Under the pieces are notes generated by a model. That model had not been told where the DNA came from. It did not search any database and worked only from the letters and a program-made list of their open reading frames with translations. Both the position numbers and the translations under genes were made by a program. A DNA stretch of 64,000 bases from Alphaproteobacteria bacterium (GTDB taxonomy: Bacteria; Pseudomonadota; Alphaproteobacteria; ATCC43930; CGMCC-115725), in assembly GCA_030041335.1 (NCBI GenBank), contig JASHOB010000082.1:1-64000 (forward strand), read 5' to 3'. Below are positions 9,005 to 18,397 of the stretch, in pieces (position 1 is the first letter of the stretch; every line of letters begins with the position of its first letter).

Positions 9005-9649
9005 ATGCTGCCAAGACTCACCGGCCCTTGGGCGACGTATCCAAAGGACGCTACGCCAAAACGCCTCGTCGTGCTGCTCCATGGTCTAGGCGCGGACGGC
9101 AACGATCTGTTCGGCCTGGTGCCGGCCCTGGCTCCTGCGTTGCCAGAGACCGCCTTCGTCGCGCCCGACGCGCCCTTTCCCTGCGACATGGCGCCTTTAG
9201 GCCGCCAATGGTTCAGCTTGCAGTCGCGAACGCCGGCGGCGATCGAAGCCGGTGTCCGCGCCGCGGCAGCGATCCTCGACGGTTTTCTCGACGAGACGCT
9301 GGAAAGATTGACACTCGACGCTTCGCAGCTTGCCCTCGTCGGCTTCTCACAAGGCACGATGATGTCGCTTTATGTCGGGCCGCGCCGCGCCAGGCAACTC
9401 GCCGGGATCGTCGGTTATTCGGGCCGCCTCATCGGCGATACCAGCGAGTTTAGAAGCAAACCGCCAATTTTGTTGGTGCATGGCGATGCCGATCCCGTCG
9501 TGCCGCCTGATTCGTTGCCGTTGGCGTTGAAGGCGCTGGAACAGGCGGGCACGCCGGTCGAAGCGGTGACTCGGCCTGGCCTTGGTCATGCCATCGACGA
9601 GGAGGGTCTGCGCCGCGGCCGCGACTTCCTGGTCAGGATTTTTGCTTGA
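9005..9649 (+). CDS. carboxylesterase/phospholipase-family alpha/beta hydrolase
   Basis: From the ATG at 9005 the product is 214 residues, matching the short phospholipase/carboxylesterase (acyl-protein-thioesterase-like) family. It has the HGLGADGNDL oxyanion region, the nucleophile GFSQGT, the acid in HGDADPVVP and the histidine in GLGHAID. Enzymes of this group cleave small esters and lysophospholipids and have broad specificity. An in-frame start at 8963 would add 14 residues with no homologous look. The gene overlaps the convergent tlpA-like gene by 17 bases at its 3' end. Confidence 0.85.
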   Translation: MLPRLTGPWATYPKDATPKRLVVLLHGLGADGNDLFGLVPALAPALPETAFVAPDAPFPCDMAPLGRQWFSLQSRTPAAIEAGVRAAAAILDGFLDETLERLTLDASQLALVGFSQGTMMSLYVGPRRARQLAGIVGYSGRLIGDTSEFRSKPPILLVHGDADPVVPPDSLPLALKALEQAGTPVEAVTRPGLGHAIDEEGLRRGRDFLVRIFA

Positions 9650-10214
9650 CGATCATCAGTCCGCGCAGCGTTGCCAGCGTCGGACCAATATCCCATGTCG
9701 CCGCGCCCTCGAGCCTCGCAACGACGCTGCCTTGCGGGTCAATGAGGAACGTTGTCGGCAGGCCCTCAACATGCAGCGCGCTGGCGATACGCCCCGTCTG
9801 ATCAAGCCCGATCGCCAACGATTTGACGGCGTGGTCGGCAAGGAAACGGTCGACGGCAGTGACGCCACCGCGATCTTCGGAAATCGCAACCACGTCGACT
9901 ACCGAGCCTAGCCGCGCCTGCATCCGGTCAAGCGACGGCATTTCCTTGATGCAGGGTGCGCACCACGTCGCCCATAAATTCAGCAGCAGCCAATGTCCCT
10001 TGAAATTGGCCAACTGCTTTGCCGCGCCGTCGCGGGCCATGTAACCGAGCGCCGGCACCGGCAGCGGCGGTGAGACCACCGTAAACTTACCGAGAACCGG
10101 CATTGGTGGCGCCTCGCGCGCCGGCGGAGGGGTCAAGCTCCGATCGGCGGCATAGCCGACAATTCCGACGGCAACGCAAAGCAGAAGGATCGTTACAATG
10201 GCGCGACGCGGCAC
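9633..10214 (-). CDS. TlpA-family thioredoxin-like protein, membrane-anchored
   Basis: The 193-residue protein starts at a GTG (complement at 10212-10214). It has one N-terminal hydrophobic segment at about residues 5-22, which would anchor it to the inner membrane facing the periplasm. The thioredoxin fold follows, with the redox motif WCAPC (Cys85 and Cys88) and the cis-proline region GLPTTFLID. It should act as a periplasmic thiol-disulfide reductase, for example in cytochrome c maturation or metal-centre assembly. A tlpA-like gene divergent from argH is a common alphaproteobacterial arrangement and supports both calls. Confidence 0.9.
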   Translation of the reverse strand: MPRRAIVTILLLCVAVGIVGYAADRSLTPPPAREAPPMPVLGKFTVVSPPLPVPALGYMARDGAAKQLANFKGHWLLLNLWATWCAPCIKEMPSLDRMQARLGSVVDVVAISEDRGGVTAVDRFLADHAVKSLAIGLDQTGRIASALHVEGLPTTFLIDPQGSVVARLEGAATWDIGPTLATLRGLMIVKQKS

Positions 10215-10583
10215 GAATTAACTCCTCGGCTCCTTCGCTTGATTGGCGTACCGCGGCTCTGCCAAAACGTGAGGTCCGACCCCGCGCACCATGCCCACGC
10301 CTCCTGGTGATCAAGGTCGGCTGCCACAGCGCGCATTGGAGCATACTTTGGGCCGGCCTCGGTTACCACGATCCACGACCTCACCCGGGCAAGGCTTTCA
10401 AAGACCGGGAAGACGATCAGAAAGCGTTAACGGCACTCGAAACGGCCGTCTTAGGCCGGACGCAGCACTAATGCAACACACACCTCAGAAAATGGCGGAT
10501 TTCAGCCTTCTATAGTAGAACAGAGCAATGCTGAACGTATACGCCGAGTCGATGCTTCGTTCGCTTTGCCGCGGATTCAAGGG
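10215..10583. other. intergenic region between tlpA-like gene and argH
   Basis: This 369-base divergent gap contains no reading frame I trust in any frame. It must carry the promoters of the tlpA-like gene and of the argH-lptM-lysA unit. An AT-richer patch lies around 10485-10545 just before argH. I could not pick out clear promoter boxes. Confidence 0.5.
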
Positions 10584-11981
10584 ATGAGTAAGCGATCCGC
10601 GGCCAATGCGGCCTGGGGTGGACGCTTCGCCGGCGGTCCATCCGAACTCCTCCAGCGCATTAACGTCTCGCTCGACTTTGACAAGCGGCTCTATACCCAG
10701 GATATCGCGGGTTCGGCGGCGCATTGCGCCATGCTCGTGCGGCAGGGGATCATCGCCAAGGAGGATGGCGAGCGCATCGCCCGTGGTCTGGCACAGATCA
10801 AGGAAGAGATTGAAGCGGGCGCGTTCCCATTTAAGGTCGAACACGAGGATATTCATCTCAACATTGAGGCGCGGCTCGCCGAGCTCGTCGGCCCGGCGGC
10901 AGGCCGTCTTCACACCGCGCGCTCGCGCAACGACCAGGTCGCGACCGACTTCCGCCTTTGGGTGCGTGACGCGATTGATCGGCTCGACCGACAAATGCAC
11001 GCCTTGCAGGCTGCTCTGCTTGACCGTGCCGAGGAACACGTGGCAACGGTAATGCCCGGCTTCACTCATTCGCAGCCGGCGCAGCCTGTTACGTTCGGAC
11101 ATCATTTGATGGCCTATGCCGAAATGCTGGGCCGCGATCGTGGGCGTTTCCGCGATGCTCGCGTGCGGCTCAACGAATCGCCCCTGGGCGCGGCCGCGCT
11201 GGCCGGCACCGCGTTTCCCATCGACCGCGCCGACACGGCGCAGGCGCTCGGTTTTGACCGGCCGATGGCTAACTCAATGGACGCCGTATCGGACCGCGAT
11301 TTCGCCCTCGAATTTCTGGCGGCCGCGGCGATCTGCGGCACCCATCTGTCGCGCCTTGCGGAGGAAATCGTCCTGTGGTCGGGCCCCAATTTCGGCTTCA
11401 TCAAGCTCAGCGATGCCTTCACGACGGGCAGTTCGATCATGCCGCAAAAGCGCAATCCCGATGCGGCAGAGCTGGTGCGCGGCAAGGCCGGGGGCTTCAT
11501 CGGCGATCTCGTCGCGCTCTTAACCGTGCTAAAGGGCTTGGCGCTCACCTATGCCAAGGATTTGCAGGAGGATAAGCGGCCGGTGTTCGCGACTGCCGAC
11601 AATCTCGAACTCTGCCTCTTGGCGACGACCGGCATGGTGCGTGATCTCGCCGTTGACGCCGCGGCAATGCGCCGTGCCGCCGCCGCCGGGTTCAGTACCG
11701 CGACCGATCTCGCCGATTGGCTGGTGCGGGTGCTGGGTATGCCATTCCGCGAGGCGCATCACCGTAGCGGGGCGCTGGTCAGGGTCGCCGAGCAGTTAGG
11801 CTGCGACCTTGCGTCGTTGCCGCTCGCCGAAATGAAGAAGGTCGAGCCGCGAATTACCAAGAATGTGTTCGAGGTGCTGAGCGTCGATCGCTCGGTGGCA
11901 AGCCGATCGAGCTTTGGCGGCACCGCGCCGACCGAAGTGAAACGCGCAATTGCCGCCGCCCGGAAGAGGTATATGTCATGA
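10584..11981 (+). CDS. argH: argininosuccinate lyase
   Basis: From the ATG at 10584 the product is 465 residues, the usual size. It begins with the WGGRFAGG motif typical of ArgH and carries the superfamily signature [20 protein letters not shown]. The [14 protein letters not shown] segment and the catalytic histidine region [12 protein letters not shown]-like sequence are also present. It makes arginine and fumarate from argininosuccinate in the cytoplasm. A TTG six codons upstream is an inferior alternative start. Its last codons overlap the start of the lipoprotein gene by four bases, so the two are translationally coupled. Confidence 0.95.
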   Translation: MSKRSAANAAWGGRFAGGPSELLQRINVSLDFDKRLYTQDIAGSAAHCAMLVRQGIIAKEDGERIARGLAQIKEEIEAGAFPFKVEHEDIHLNIEARLAELVGPAAGRLHTARSRNDQVATDFRLWVRDAIDRLDRQMHALQAALLDRAEEHVATVMPGFTHSQPAQPVTFGHHLMAYAEMLGRDRGRFRDARVRLNESPLGAAALAGTAFPIDRADTAQALGFDRPMANSMDAVSDRDFALEFLAAAAICGTHLSRLAEEIVLWSGPNFGFIKLSDAFTTGSSIMPQKRNPDAAELVRGKAGGFIGDLVALLTVLKGLALTYAKDLQEDKRPVFATADNLELCLLATTGMVRDLAVDAAAMRRAAAAGFSTATDLADWLVRVLGMPFREAHHRSGALVRVAEQLGCDLASLPLAEMKKVEPRITKNVFEVLSVDRSVASRSSFGGTAPTEVKRAIAAARKRYMS

Positions 11982-12121
11982 GGCGCTGGACTGCTTGGCT
12001 GGTGATGCTCGCCATTGCCGTGCCGCTGGTCGCGTGCGGCAAGCGCGCGCCCCCCGACCCGCCGCCGGGCGAGAAGAACACCTACCCCAAATTCTATCCC
12101 AACCCGAATGAGCAGCCCTGA
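11978..12121 (+). CDS. lptM: small lipoprotein LptM (YifL-like)
   Basis: This 47-residue gene lies between argH and lysA. It starts inside the argH stop codon (ATGA) and overlaps the lysA start by 14 bases. The product begins [20 protein letters not shown] followed by GKR. That is a signal peptide with a lipobox ending at Cys20, so it should be a lipoprotein with a short proline-rich tail ending YPNPNEQP. Position and pattern match the conserved LptM/YifL lipoprotein that assists LptD maturation in the outer membrane of Proteobacteria. Confidence 0.85.
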   Translation: MRRWTAWLVMLAIAVPLVACGKRAPPDPPPGEKNTYPKFYPNPNEQP

Positions 12122-13394
12122 CAATTTGGCCGGCGCGCCCGACCTCGCTTATCGCGAGGGCGCGCTGGTGATGGAAGAAGTCGGGGTGGCAGCCATGGCG
12201 CAGCGGGTCGGCACACCCTTCTACGCTTATTCGAGCGCCTATCTGGAGCGTCGTTACCGTGCCTTCATGGCAGCGTTCGGGGGCGAGGCGCTTTTGTGTT
12301 TCGCGGTGAAGGCCAATTCAAATCTGGGCGTGCTGCGCCATCTGGGCCGACTGGGCGCCGGCGCCGATCTCGTGTCGGAGGGCGAATTGCGTCGCGCACT
12401 CGCCGCTGCCATCCCCGCGAACCGCCTCATCTTTTCCGGCGTCGGCAAGACGGAGGCAGAATTGGGTGCTGCCCTTGCCGCCGACGTGCACCAGATCAAC
12501 ATCGAATCGGAAGCCGAGCTCTCGCTCCTGAGCGAGGTTGCCAAGCGTGTCGGCAGGACTGCGCGCATCGCGATCCGCGTCAACCCCGATGTTGACGCGA
12601 ACACCCACGCCAAGATTTCAACTGGGAGGAGTGGAGACAAATTTGGGATCGATCTGGCGCGCGCGCCGGAGGTGCTCCGTCGCGCCAAAGAGCTGCCGCG
12701 AATCGAGCCGGTCGGCCTTGCCGTCCATATCGGCTCGCAAATTACCAGCCTTGCGCCGTTCGAGACGGCATTTTCGCGGGTCATCGACCTGCTCAAGGCG
12801 CTGCGCAGCGAAGGCATTGCGCTGACAAGGCTCGATCTCGGCGGCGGACTCGGCATTCGCTACAAGGACGAGACGCCACCTTCGGTTGAGGATTATGCGG
12901 CGCTGGTGATGCGACTAACCCGCGGCCTTAGGCTCGAACTCGCCTTCGAGCAAGGTCGCTGGATTGCCGGCAACGCCGGCATCCTGGTGTCGCGCGTGCT
13001 CTACGTTAAAGAAAGCACGGCGCGACGCTTCGTCATTGTCGACGCGGCGATGAATGACTTGATGCGGCCGGCACTGTACGAGGCCTGGCATGAGATCGTG
13101 CCGGTTGCGGCGCCGGAGAGCAAGGCGCCGCTTGCCGCTGTCGACGTGGTCGGCCCGGTGTGCGAGACTGCCGACGTGTTCGCCGCCGGGCGACTGCTGC
13201 CGCCCTTGGCGGCGGGCGACCTTGTCGCGTTTCTATCGGCGGGGGCCTATGGCGCGATCATGAGCTCGGGCTACAATTCGCGCCTGCTGGTTCCGGAGGT
13301 GATGGTGCACGGCGGAGAGTTTGCCGTTGTCCGTCCGCGCCCGACTTATGATGAGATGCTGGCGCAGGAAAGGGTGCCGTTGTGGCTGCTGTAG
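12108..13394 (+). CDS. lysA: diaminopimelate decarboxylase
   Basis: The 428-residue product has the PLP-lysine segment FAVKANSNLGVLRHL, the glycine-rich phosphate-binding motif LDLGGGLGI, and the C-terminal VCETADVF motif with the active-site cysteine of the partner subunit. It decarboxylates meso-diaminopimelate to lysine. The ATG at 12108 lies within the end of the lipoprotein gene; the frame is open 31 codons further upstream but that part is an antiphase read of lptM. It overlaps the next gene by 13 bases, making argH-lptM-lysA-TIGR02302 one coupled unit. Confidence 0.95.
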   Translation: MSSPDNLAGAPDLAYREGALVMEEVGVAAMAQRVGTPFYAYSSAYLERRYRAFMAAFGGEALLCFAVKANSNLGVLRHLGRLGAGADLVSEGELRRALAAAIPANRLIFSGVGKTEAELGAALAADVHQINIESEAELSLLSEVAKRVGRTARIAIRVNPDVDANTHAKISTGRSGDKFGIDLARAPEVLRRAKELPRIEPVGLAVHIGSQITSLAPFETAFSRVIDLLKALRSEGIALTRLDLGGGLGIRYKDETPPSVEDYAALVMRLTRGLRLELAFEQGRWIAGNAGILVSRVLYVKESTARRFVIVDAAMNDLMRPALYEAWHEIVPVAAPESKAPLAAVDVVGPVCETADVFAAGRLLPPLAAGDLVAFLSAGAYGAIMSSGYNSRLLVPEVMVHGGEFAVVRPRPTYDEMLAQERVPLWLL

Positions 13395-15790
13395 GTCCGC
13401 CTAAACCGTTCGCGCCGTCGCGGCGCGTGTGGCTCGCTGCCGCAGCCTTGCTCTGGGAGCGTCTGTGGCCGGCACTAGCCCCGGCGCTGGCGGTCGTGGG
13501 CCTGTTCCTGGTGCTGGCGCTATTCGATCTGCCCGAGCGTTTGCCGGGCTGGCTTCATCTCGCCTTGCTGATCGCGCTAGGCGCCGCTCTGATCGTGGCG
13601 CTGGTGGACGGTTTGCGCCGCTTTCATTTGCCACGCCGCACCGCGGCGCGACGGCGGATCGAACGCGAAAGCGGACTCGAACATCGGCCGCTGGCGGCGC
13701 TCGAAGATCGCATCGCCAGTGGCGGCGACGATCCTGAGACGCTCGCGTTGTGGAATGCTCATCAGGCGCGCATGGCGCAGGCGGCACGCCGGTTGCGCGT
13801 CGGCTGGCCCAAAGCGGGTTTCGCCGGGCGCGATCCCTGGGCATTGCGCGCGCTACTCGTGCTGCTGCTGGTGCTTGGCGCGATCGATGCCGGGCAAGAT
13901 TGGGCCGAACGCATCGGCCGTTCGCTGACCCCCAATATTGCAAGCGCAGCGGTGGGACCAGGGGCGAGCCTCGATATCTGGCTCACGCCGCCAGACTATA
14001 CCGGGCTGCCGCCGCAGTTTTTGCCGGCGGGCGTCAATCGCACGCCGATCGCGGTCCCGACGGGTAGCGTGCTATTGGCGCAGGTCCATGGCGAAGGCGA
14101 AGTGCCACGTCTTTTCCGTCCTGGGCATGACACCGACTTCGACCGCATCGATGAAAGCAATTTCAAGGCGCAGGCGACTCTGACCAAAAGCGGCAAGCTC
14201 GCCGTGTGGCAAGGCGGCGCTTTGCTTGGTAGCTGGCCCATATCCATCGTGCCCGATTTGCCGCCCACGATCGCCATGATCGGGTTGCCGCGCCAGACCG
14301 AACACGGCGCGTTGCGCCTCGAATATCGCGCCACGGATGACTATGGGGTCGAATCGGCGCGAGCGGTCATGACGCTCGTCGACAATCCCAAGGCCGATCC
14401 CCTGGTGCTCGATCTGGCGCTGCCGGGTCTTCACCTCAAGGAAGCGCACGGCGTCAGCTATAGCGATTTGACCGCCAACCCGTGGGCAGGGCTGCCAGCA
14501 AGGATCCACCTTGTGGCGCGCGATGCGCTCGGCCAGGCAGGCACCAGCCAACCCGTCACCTTCACCCTGCCGGAGCGCCCGTTCCGCAACGCGGTGGCAC
14601 GCGCCATTATCGAGCAGCGGAAGCAGCTTACCGTTCATCCCGAAGACCGCGATCTGGTGGCGGAAGTTCTTTCCGATCTGTCGCTGCGGCCCGACCGGTT
14701 CGATGGCGACATCGTCGTTTTCATGGCGCTGCGGACGGCGCAGGCGCGCCTGCAGATCAATAGCGATGCCGAGACCATTCCCGACGTGCAGAAACTGTTG
14801 TGGCAGACCGCCATTCGGATCGAGGATGGGCGCACGCCGTTGATGCAGGAAAACCTGCGGCAGGCGATGCAGGCATTGCAGGACGCGCTCGCTCGCAACG
14901 CGCCCAATGCCGAGATCGAGCGGCTGATGCAGCAACTGCGCCAGGCGATAGACCACTATCTCCAGGCGTTGCTGCAGAATGCTCTGAAGCAGGGCGCGCA
15001 GAATCTTCAGAACATGGATCCATCACAGACGGTAATGACCGGCCGCGATCTCGAGCGCATGCTGGATCGCGCGCAGGAGCTCGCGAAGACCGGCGCGCGC
15101 GACGCGGCGCGAGACTTGCTGCAACAATTGCAGGAGATGCTCGAAAACTTGCAGCTCGGCCGGATGAATCCGTCGCAGAACGGCGCCGAGCGCATGATGG
15201 GCGCGATGCAGAACATGATGCGGCGGCAGCAGCAATTGCTCGACCAGAGCTTCCGCGATTCCCGGGCCGGCAAGACCGAGGAACAGTCTGCCGCCCAATC
15301 GCAGGATGATTTGCGCCGCATGCTCGGCGAGATGATGCGGCGGTTGGGCGAGAGCGGCGATATTCCGCAGCCGTTGCAACGGGCTGAACGCGCCATGCGC
15401 AATGCCGGTGAGGCGCTGAAGCGCGGCAACCCCGGCGATGCGATCGGCCCCCAATCGGAAGCGCTCGATCAGTTGCAGCAGGGTGCGCGCCGTCTCGGCG
15501 AACGCATGCTCGGCCGCAATAATAATGGCCAGAATGATTACGGCGAACCGGATGACCAGGCCTCACCGCGCCAAGCCCAACGCGACCCGTTCGGCCGCCA
15601 GCGGCCGTATGATGAGGGTGACGGTTGGGTCGACGATGGCGGGCCGATGCGGCGCGGCACCGGCCCGGAGGTCGATACCGCGTTGCACCGCGCCAAGATC
15701 ATCCTCGACGAGCTGCGCCGCCGCGCCGGCCAGCGCGCGCGCCCGCAAATCGAACACGACTACATTGACCGGCTGCTCAAGGAATTCTAA
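13382..15790 (+). CDS. TIGR02302-family (DUF4175) membrane protein
   Basis: The 802-residue protein starts at a GTG inside the end of lysA. It has hydrophobic segments near residues 30-75 and 155-170 and a beta-rich middle, presumably periplasmic. The second half is a long stretch rich in Gln, Met and Arg with coiled-coil character, ending in charged repeats rich in Gly, Asp and Arg. This order matches the TIGR02302/DUF4175 family found downstream of lysA in many alphaproteobacteria. Its role is not established; the architecture suggests an envelope-associated structural or assembly role, which is inference. Confidence 0.85.
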   Translation: MAAVGPPKPFAPSRRVWLAAAALLWERLWPALAPALAVVGLFLVLALFDLPERLPGWLHLALLIALGAALIVALVDGLRRFHLPRRTAARRRIERESGLEHRPLAALEDRIASGGDDPETLALWNAHQARMAQAARRLRVGWPKAGFAGRDPWALRALLVLLLVLGAIDAGQDWAERIGRSLTPNIASAAVGPGASLDIWLTPPDYTGLPPQFLPAGVNRTPIAVPTGSVLLAQVHGEGEVPRLFRPGHDTDFDRIDESNFKAQATLTKSGKLAVWQGGALLGSWPISIVPDLPPTIAMIGLPRQTEHGALRLEYRATDDYGVESARAVMTLVDNPKADPLVLDLALPGLHLKEAHGVSYSDLTANPWAGLPARIHLVARDALGQAGTSQPVTFTLPERPFRNAVARAIIEQRKQLTVHPEDRDLVAEVLSDLSLRPDRFDGDIVVFMALRTAQARLQINSDAETIPDVQKLLWQTAIRIEDGRTPLMQENLRQAMQALQDALARNAPNAEIERLMQQLRQAIDHYLQALLQNALKQGAQNLQNMDPSQTVMTGRDLERMLDRAQELAKTGARDAARDLLQQLQEMLENLQLGRMNPSQNGAERMMGAMQNMMRRQQQLLDQSFRDSRAGKTEEQSAAQSQDDLRRMLGEMMRRLGESGDIPQPLQRAERAMRNAGEALKRGNPGDAIGPQSEALDQLQQGARRLGERMLGRNNNGQNDYGEPDDQASPRQAQRDPFGRQRPYDEGDGWVDDGGPMRRGTGPEVDTALHRAKIILDELRRRAGQRARPQIEHDYIDRLLKEF

Positions 15791-15895
15791 GAGACCGCGC
15801 GTCCATCCCTTGTGGTTCGCGAGGCAGGCGTCGCGTGCCGTGCAGCCCGATCACCTCCCGGCCCGCACGTGGTCTTTAGCCTGACGACGTATGCT

Positions 15896-16306
15896 CTAAG
15901 GCGCCGCCGCTTCGCTCAGCACCTTGCTGGCAACGCGGAAACTGTCGACCGCCGCGGGCACGCCGCAATAGACGGCGGCTTGCAGAAAGACTTCGGCGAT
16001 CTGCTCCGGCGTCAGGCCGTTCCGCAACGCACCGCGAACATGGACCTCGATTTCATGGGGACGGTTGAGCGCCGTCAGCATGGCAAGGTTGATGATGCTG
16101 CGGGTCTTGCGGTCGAGTGCCGGCCGGCACCACACCGTTCCCCAACAATATTCGGTCACGAATTCTTGCATCGGCCAGTTGAAGTCGGTGGCATTGTCGA
16201 TGGCGCGGTCGACATAATCGGGCCCGAGCACTTCCTTTCTGACTTTCAATCCTTCGGTGAATTGCTTGCTCGTCGGCAGGGTGCGTTTTGCTTTGGCTTG
16301 TGCCAT
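15896..16306 (-). CDS. carboxymuconolactone decarboxylase family protein
   Basis: The 136-residue protein matches the small gamma-carboxymuconolactone decarboxylase/AhpD-like fold. Signature residues include EFVTEYCWGTVWCRPALDRK, the histidine motif NRPHEIEVHVRGALRNG and the C-terminal AAVYCGVPAAVDSF. Length and motifs fit 4-carboxymuconolactone decarboxylase (PcaC-like) rather than AhpD, which has a CxxC. No other protocatechuate pathway genes are nearby, so the actual substrate is uncertain. I use the ATG at 16306; the longer frame reaches into the divergent dehydrogenase gene. Confidence 0.8.
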   Translation of the reverse strand: MAQAKAKRTLPTSKQFTEGLKVRKEVLGPDYVDRAIDNATDFNWPMQEFVTEYCWGTVWCRPALDRKTRSIINLAMLTALNRPHEIEVHVRGALRNGLTPEQIAEVFLQAAVYCGVPAAVDSFRVASKVLSEAAAP

Positions 16307-16364
16307 CCCGGTTTCTCCCGTTTGATAAGGCGGTTTAGGAAGGCTGCGATTATGAGAGGCAAGC

Positions 16365-17264
16365 ATGAGCAAGGACAAGATCGGCTTTATCGGTGTCGGC
16401 AATATGGGCGGCCCGATGGCGCTCAACATGGTCGCGGCCGGGCATCAGCTCGTGGTTCATGATATTCGCCCGGATGCGCTGAAACCGTTCGGCAACAAAA
16501 TCGAAATCGCAGCATCGCCAGCCGAGGTCGCGAGCGCGGCCGAGGTCGTCATGGTAAGCCTGCCCCGACCAGAGATCGTGCAAAATGTGGTGCTCGGCAG
16601 AGATGGAATCACCTCGGGGACGCGCCGAAGAATTTTCGTCGACCTCTCGACAACGGGTCCGCGCCTGGCGCGCGCTGTAGCGGAGGAACTGAAGAAAGAA
16701 GACGTGGTGGCGCTCGATGCACCGGTCTCCGGCGGCGTGGCCGGTGCGGTCAAAGGCACGGTCGCGGTCATGCTATCAGGGCCGAAGCCGGCGGCCGACA
16801 TAGTGACCCCGCTGCTGGCATCGATCGGCAAAGTGTTCTATGTCGGTGCCGAGCCGGGCATGGGTCAAACCATGAAGCTCATCAACAATCTGCTGTCGGC
16901 GACAGCGCAGGCCGCGACCGCCGAGGCAATCGTAATGGGCGCCAAGTTCGGCCTCGATCCGAAATTGATGATCGAGGTGCTGAACGCCGGCACCGGCCGC
17001 AATACGGCGACCGAGGCAAAATTCCCCAACGACATTTTGCCACGCCGCTTCAAAGGCGGCTTTGCCCTCGGGCTCATGGTGAAGGATTTGAAATTGGCGC
17101 TCGAGACCGCGGAAAACCTGCATGTGCCAATGTGGATCGGTCAGACGGTGAAGGAGCTGTGGCTCTATGCCGAAGGTCGGGGTGGGCCGGACCAGGATTC
17201 GACGGAGCTCATCAAGCATCTCGAAGCCTGGACCGGCGTCACCGTGGCGGAGAAGCAGCCATGA
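16365..17264 (+). CDS. 3-hydroxyisobutyrate dehydrogenase-family oxidoreductase
   Basis: The 299-residue protein has the beta-hydroxyacid dehydrogenase layout. The Rossmann motif GFIGVGNMGGPMALNM is at the N-terminus, the substrate-binding DAPVSGGVAGAVKGT is near residue 118, and the catalytic lysine lies in GQTMKLINNLL. It should reversibly oxidise a beta-hydroxy acid such as 3-hydroxyisobutyrate, tartronate semialdehyde or a relative, using NAD(P). It is the first gene of a three-gene unit; its stop overlaps the start of the MetE-like gene by four bases. Confidence 0.88.
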   Translation: MSKDKIGFIGVGNMGGPMALNMVAAGHQLVVHDIRPDALKPFGNKIEIAASPAEVASAAEVVMVSLPRPEIVQNVVLGRDGITSGTRRRIFVDLSTTGPRLARAVAEELKKEDVVALDAPVSGGVAGAVKGTVAVMLSGPKPAADIVTPLLASIGKVFYVGAEPGMGQTMKLINNLLSATAQAATAEAIVMGAKFGLDPKLMIEVLNAGTGRNTATEAKFPNDILPRRFKGGFALGLMVKDLKLALETAENLHVPMWIGQTVKELWLYAEGRGGPDQDSTELIKHLEAWTGVTVAEKQP

Positions 17265-18397
17265 AACGCAGTACCCACAAAATCCTGACGACCCATGTCG
17301 GCGCGCTGCCGGAGACATCGCCGCTCGATCGCGAGGCTCCGGATTACCCGGCGAAGCTCGCGGCCGAGGTCGCGGCGATCGTGGCCAAACAGCGCGCGGT
17401 CGGCCTCGATGTCATCAATGAAGGCGAGTTCACCAAGGGCGGCGATTGGCTGGGCTACGTCGAGCATCGCTTCGGTGGATTCGAACAGCGTCCGGCCAGC
17501 GCGACGCCGCTGATTGCACAGGGCCGGGACCGAGAAGCGTTCGCGGACTTTTATCGTTACGCCACCGAGCGTGGCACGCTGTTCTTCATGCCCGGCCGCC
17601 GCAACAGCATGGCGCGGCCCAGTTGGGTATGCACGGGTCCCGTGACCTATCTGGCGCGCGCCGAAGTCGAGCGCGAATTGGCGGTGCTTAAATCACTGGT
17701 ACCGCCGGAGGACGCGTTCCTGACCGCAACAGCACCGGCAAGCCTCGAAGTGTATCGCCGCAACGAGTTTTACCCCAGCGAGGAGGATTATGTCTTTGCC
17801 ATCGCCGAGGCGATGCGCGTCGAATACGAAACCATCGCCCAGTCCGGCGTTCTGCTTCAGATCGACGACGCCTGGCTGCCGGCGCTGTGGGACCGCATTG
17901 GCATTGCGATGGGATTGGAGGCATTTCGCCGCCGATGCGAAATCCGCGTCGAAGCGCTGAACCACGCCCTGTCAAACATTCCAGAAGAGCAGATTCGCTA
18001 CCATCTTTGTTGGGGGAGTTGGCACGGACCGCATGTCTATGACCTCGAGATGAAAAACCTCGTTGACATCATGCTTAAGGTGAAGGCGCAAGCCTATCTG
18101 TTCGAGGCCGCCAATGCCCGGCACGAGCACGAATACGAGGTGTGGGAGACCGTGAAATTGCCGGCCGGCAAGATCATCGTGCCAGGCTGCGTCACTCATT
18201 CGACCGACGTGGTCGAGCATCCGGAGCTGGTGTCACAGCGCCTGCAGCGCTTCGCCAAATTGGTCGGCAAGGAGAACGTCATGGCCGGCACCGATTGTGG
18301 CTTCGGCTGGCGCTCCCATCCCGAAATCGCCTGGGCGAAACTAGAGGCTCTGAGCGATGGCGCTGCCCGAGCAACCAAGGCCCTAAAGTTCAATTGA
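17261..18397 (+). CDS. cobalamin-independent methionine synthase (MetE C-terminal-like) family protein
   Basis: The 378-residue protein corresponds to a stand-alone C-terminal TIM-barrel of the MetE/UROD superfamily, not full MetE (about 750 residues). It opens with ILTTHVGALP and has a candidate zinc site in YHLCWGSWHGPH. The conserved end is MAGTDCGFGWR, supplying a second cysteine. Stand-alone homologues include archaeal-type methionine synthases, vitamin-B12-free methyltransferases and epoxyalkane:CoM transferases. The methyl donor and acceptor here are unknown. The ATG lies in the stop of the dehydrogenase gene, and its own stop overlaps the alkB start by one base. Confidence 0.85.
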   Translation: MKRSTHKILTTHVGALPETSPLDREAPDYPAKLAAEVAAIVAKQRAVGLDVINEGEFTKGGDWLGYVEHRFGGFEQRPASATPLIAQGRDREAFADFYRYATERGTLFFMPGRRNSMARPSWVCTGPVTYLARAEVERELAVLKSLVPPEDAFLTATAPASLEVYRRNEFYPSEEDYVFAIAEAMRVEYETIAQSGVLLQIDDAWLPALWDRIGIAMGLEAFRRRCEIRVEALNHALSNIPEEQIRYHLCWGSWHGPHVYDLEMKNLVDIMLKVKAQAYLFEAANARHEHEYEVWETVKLPAGKIIVPGCVTHSTDVVEHPELVSQRLQRFAKLVGKENVMAGTDCGFGWRSHPEIAWAKLEALSDGAARATKALKFN

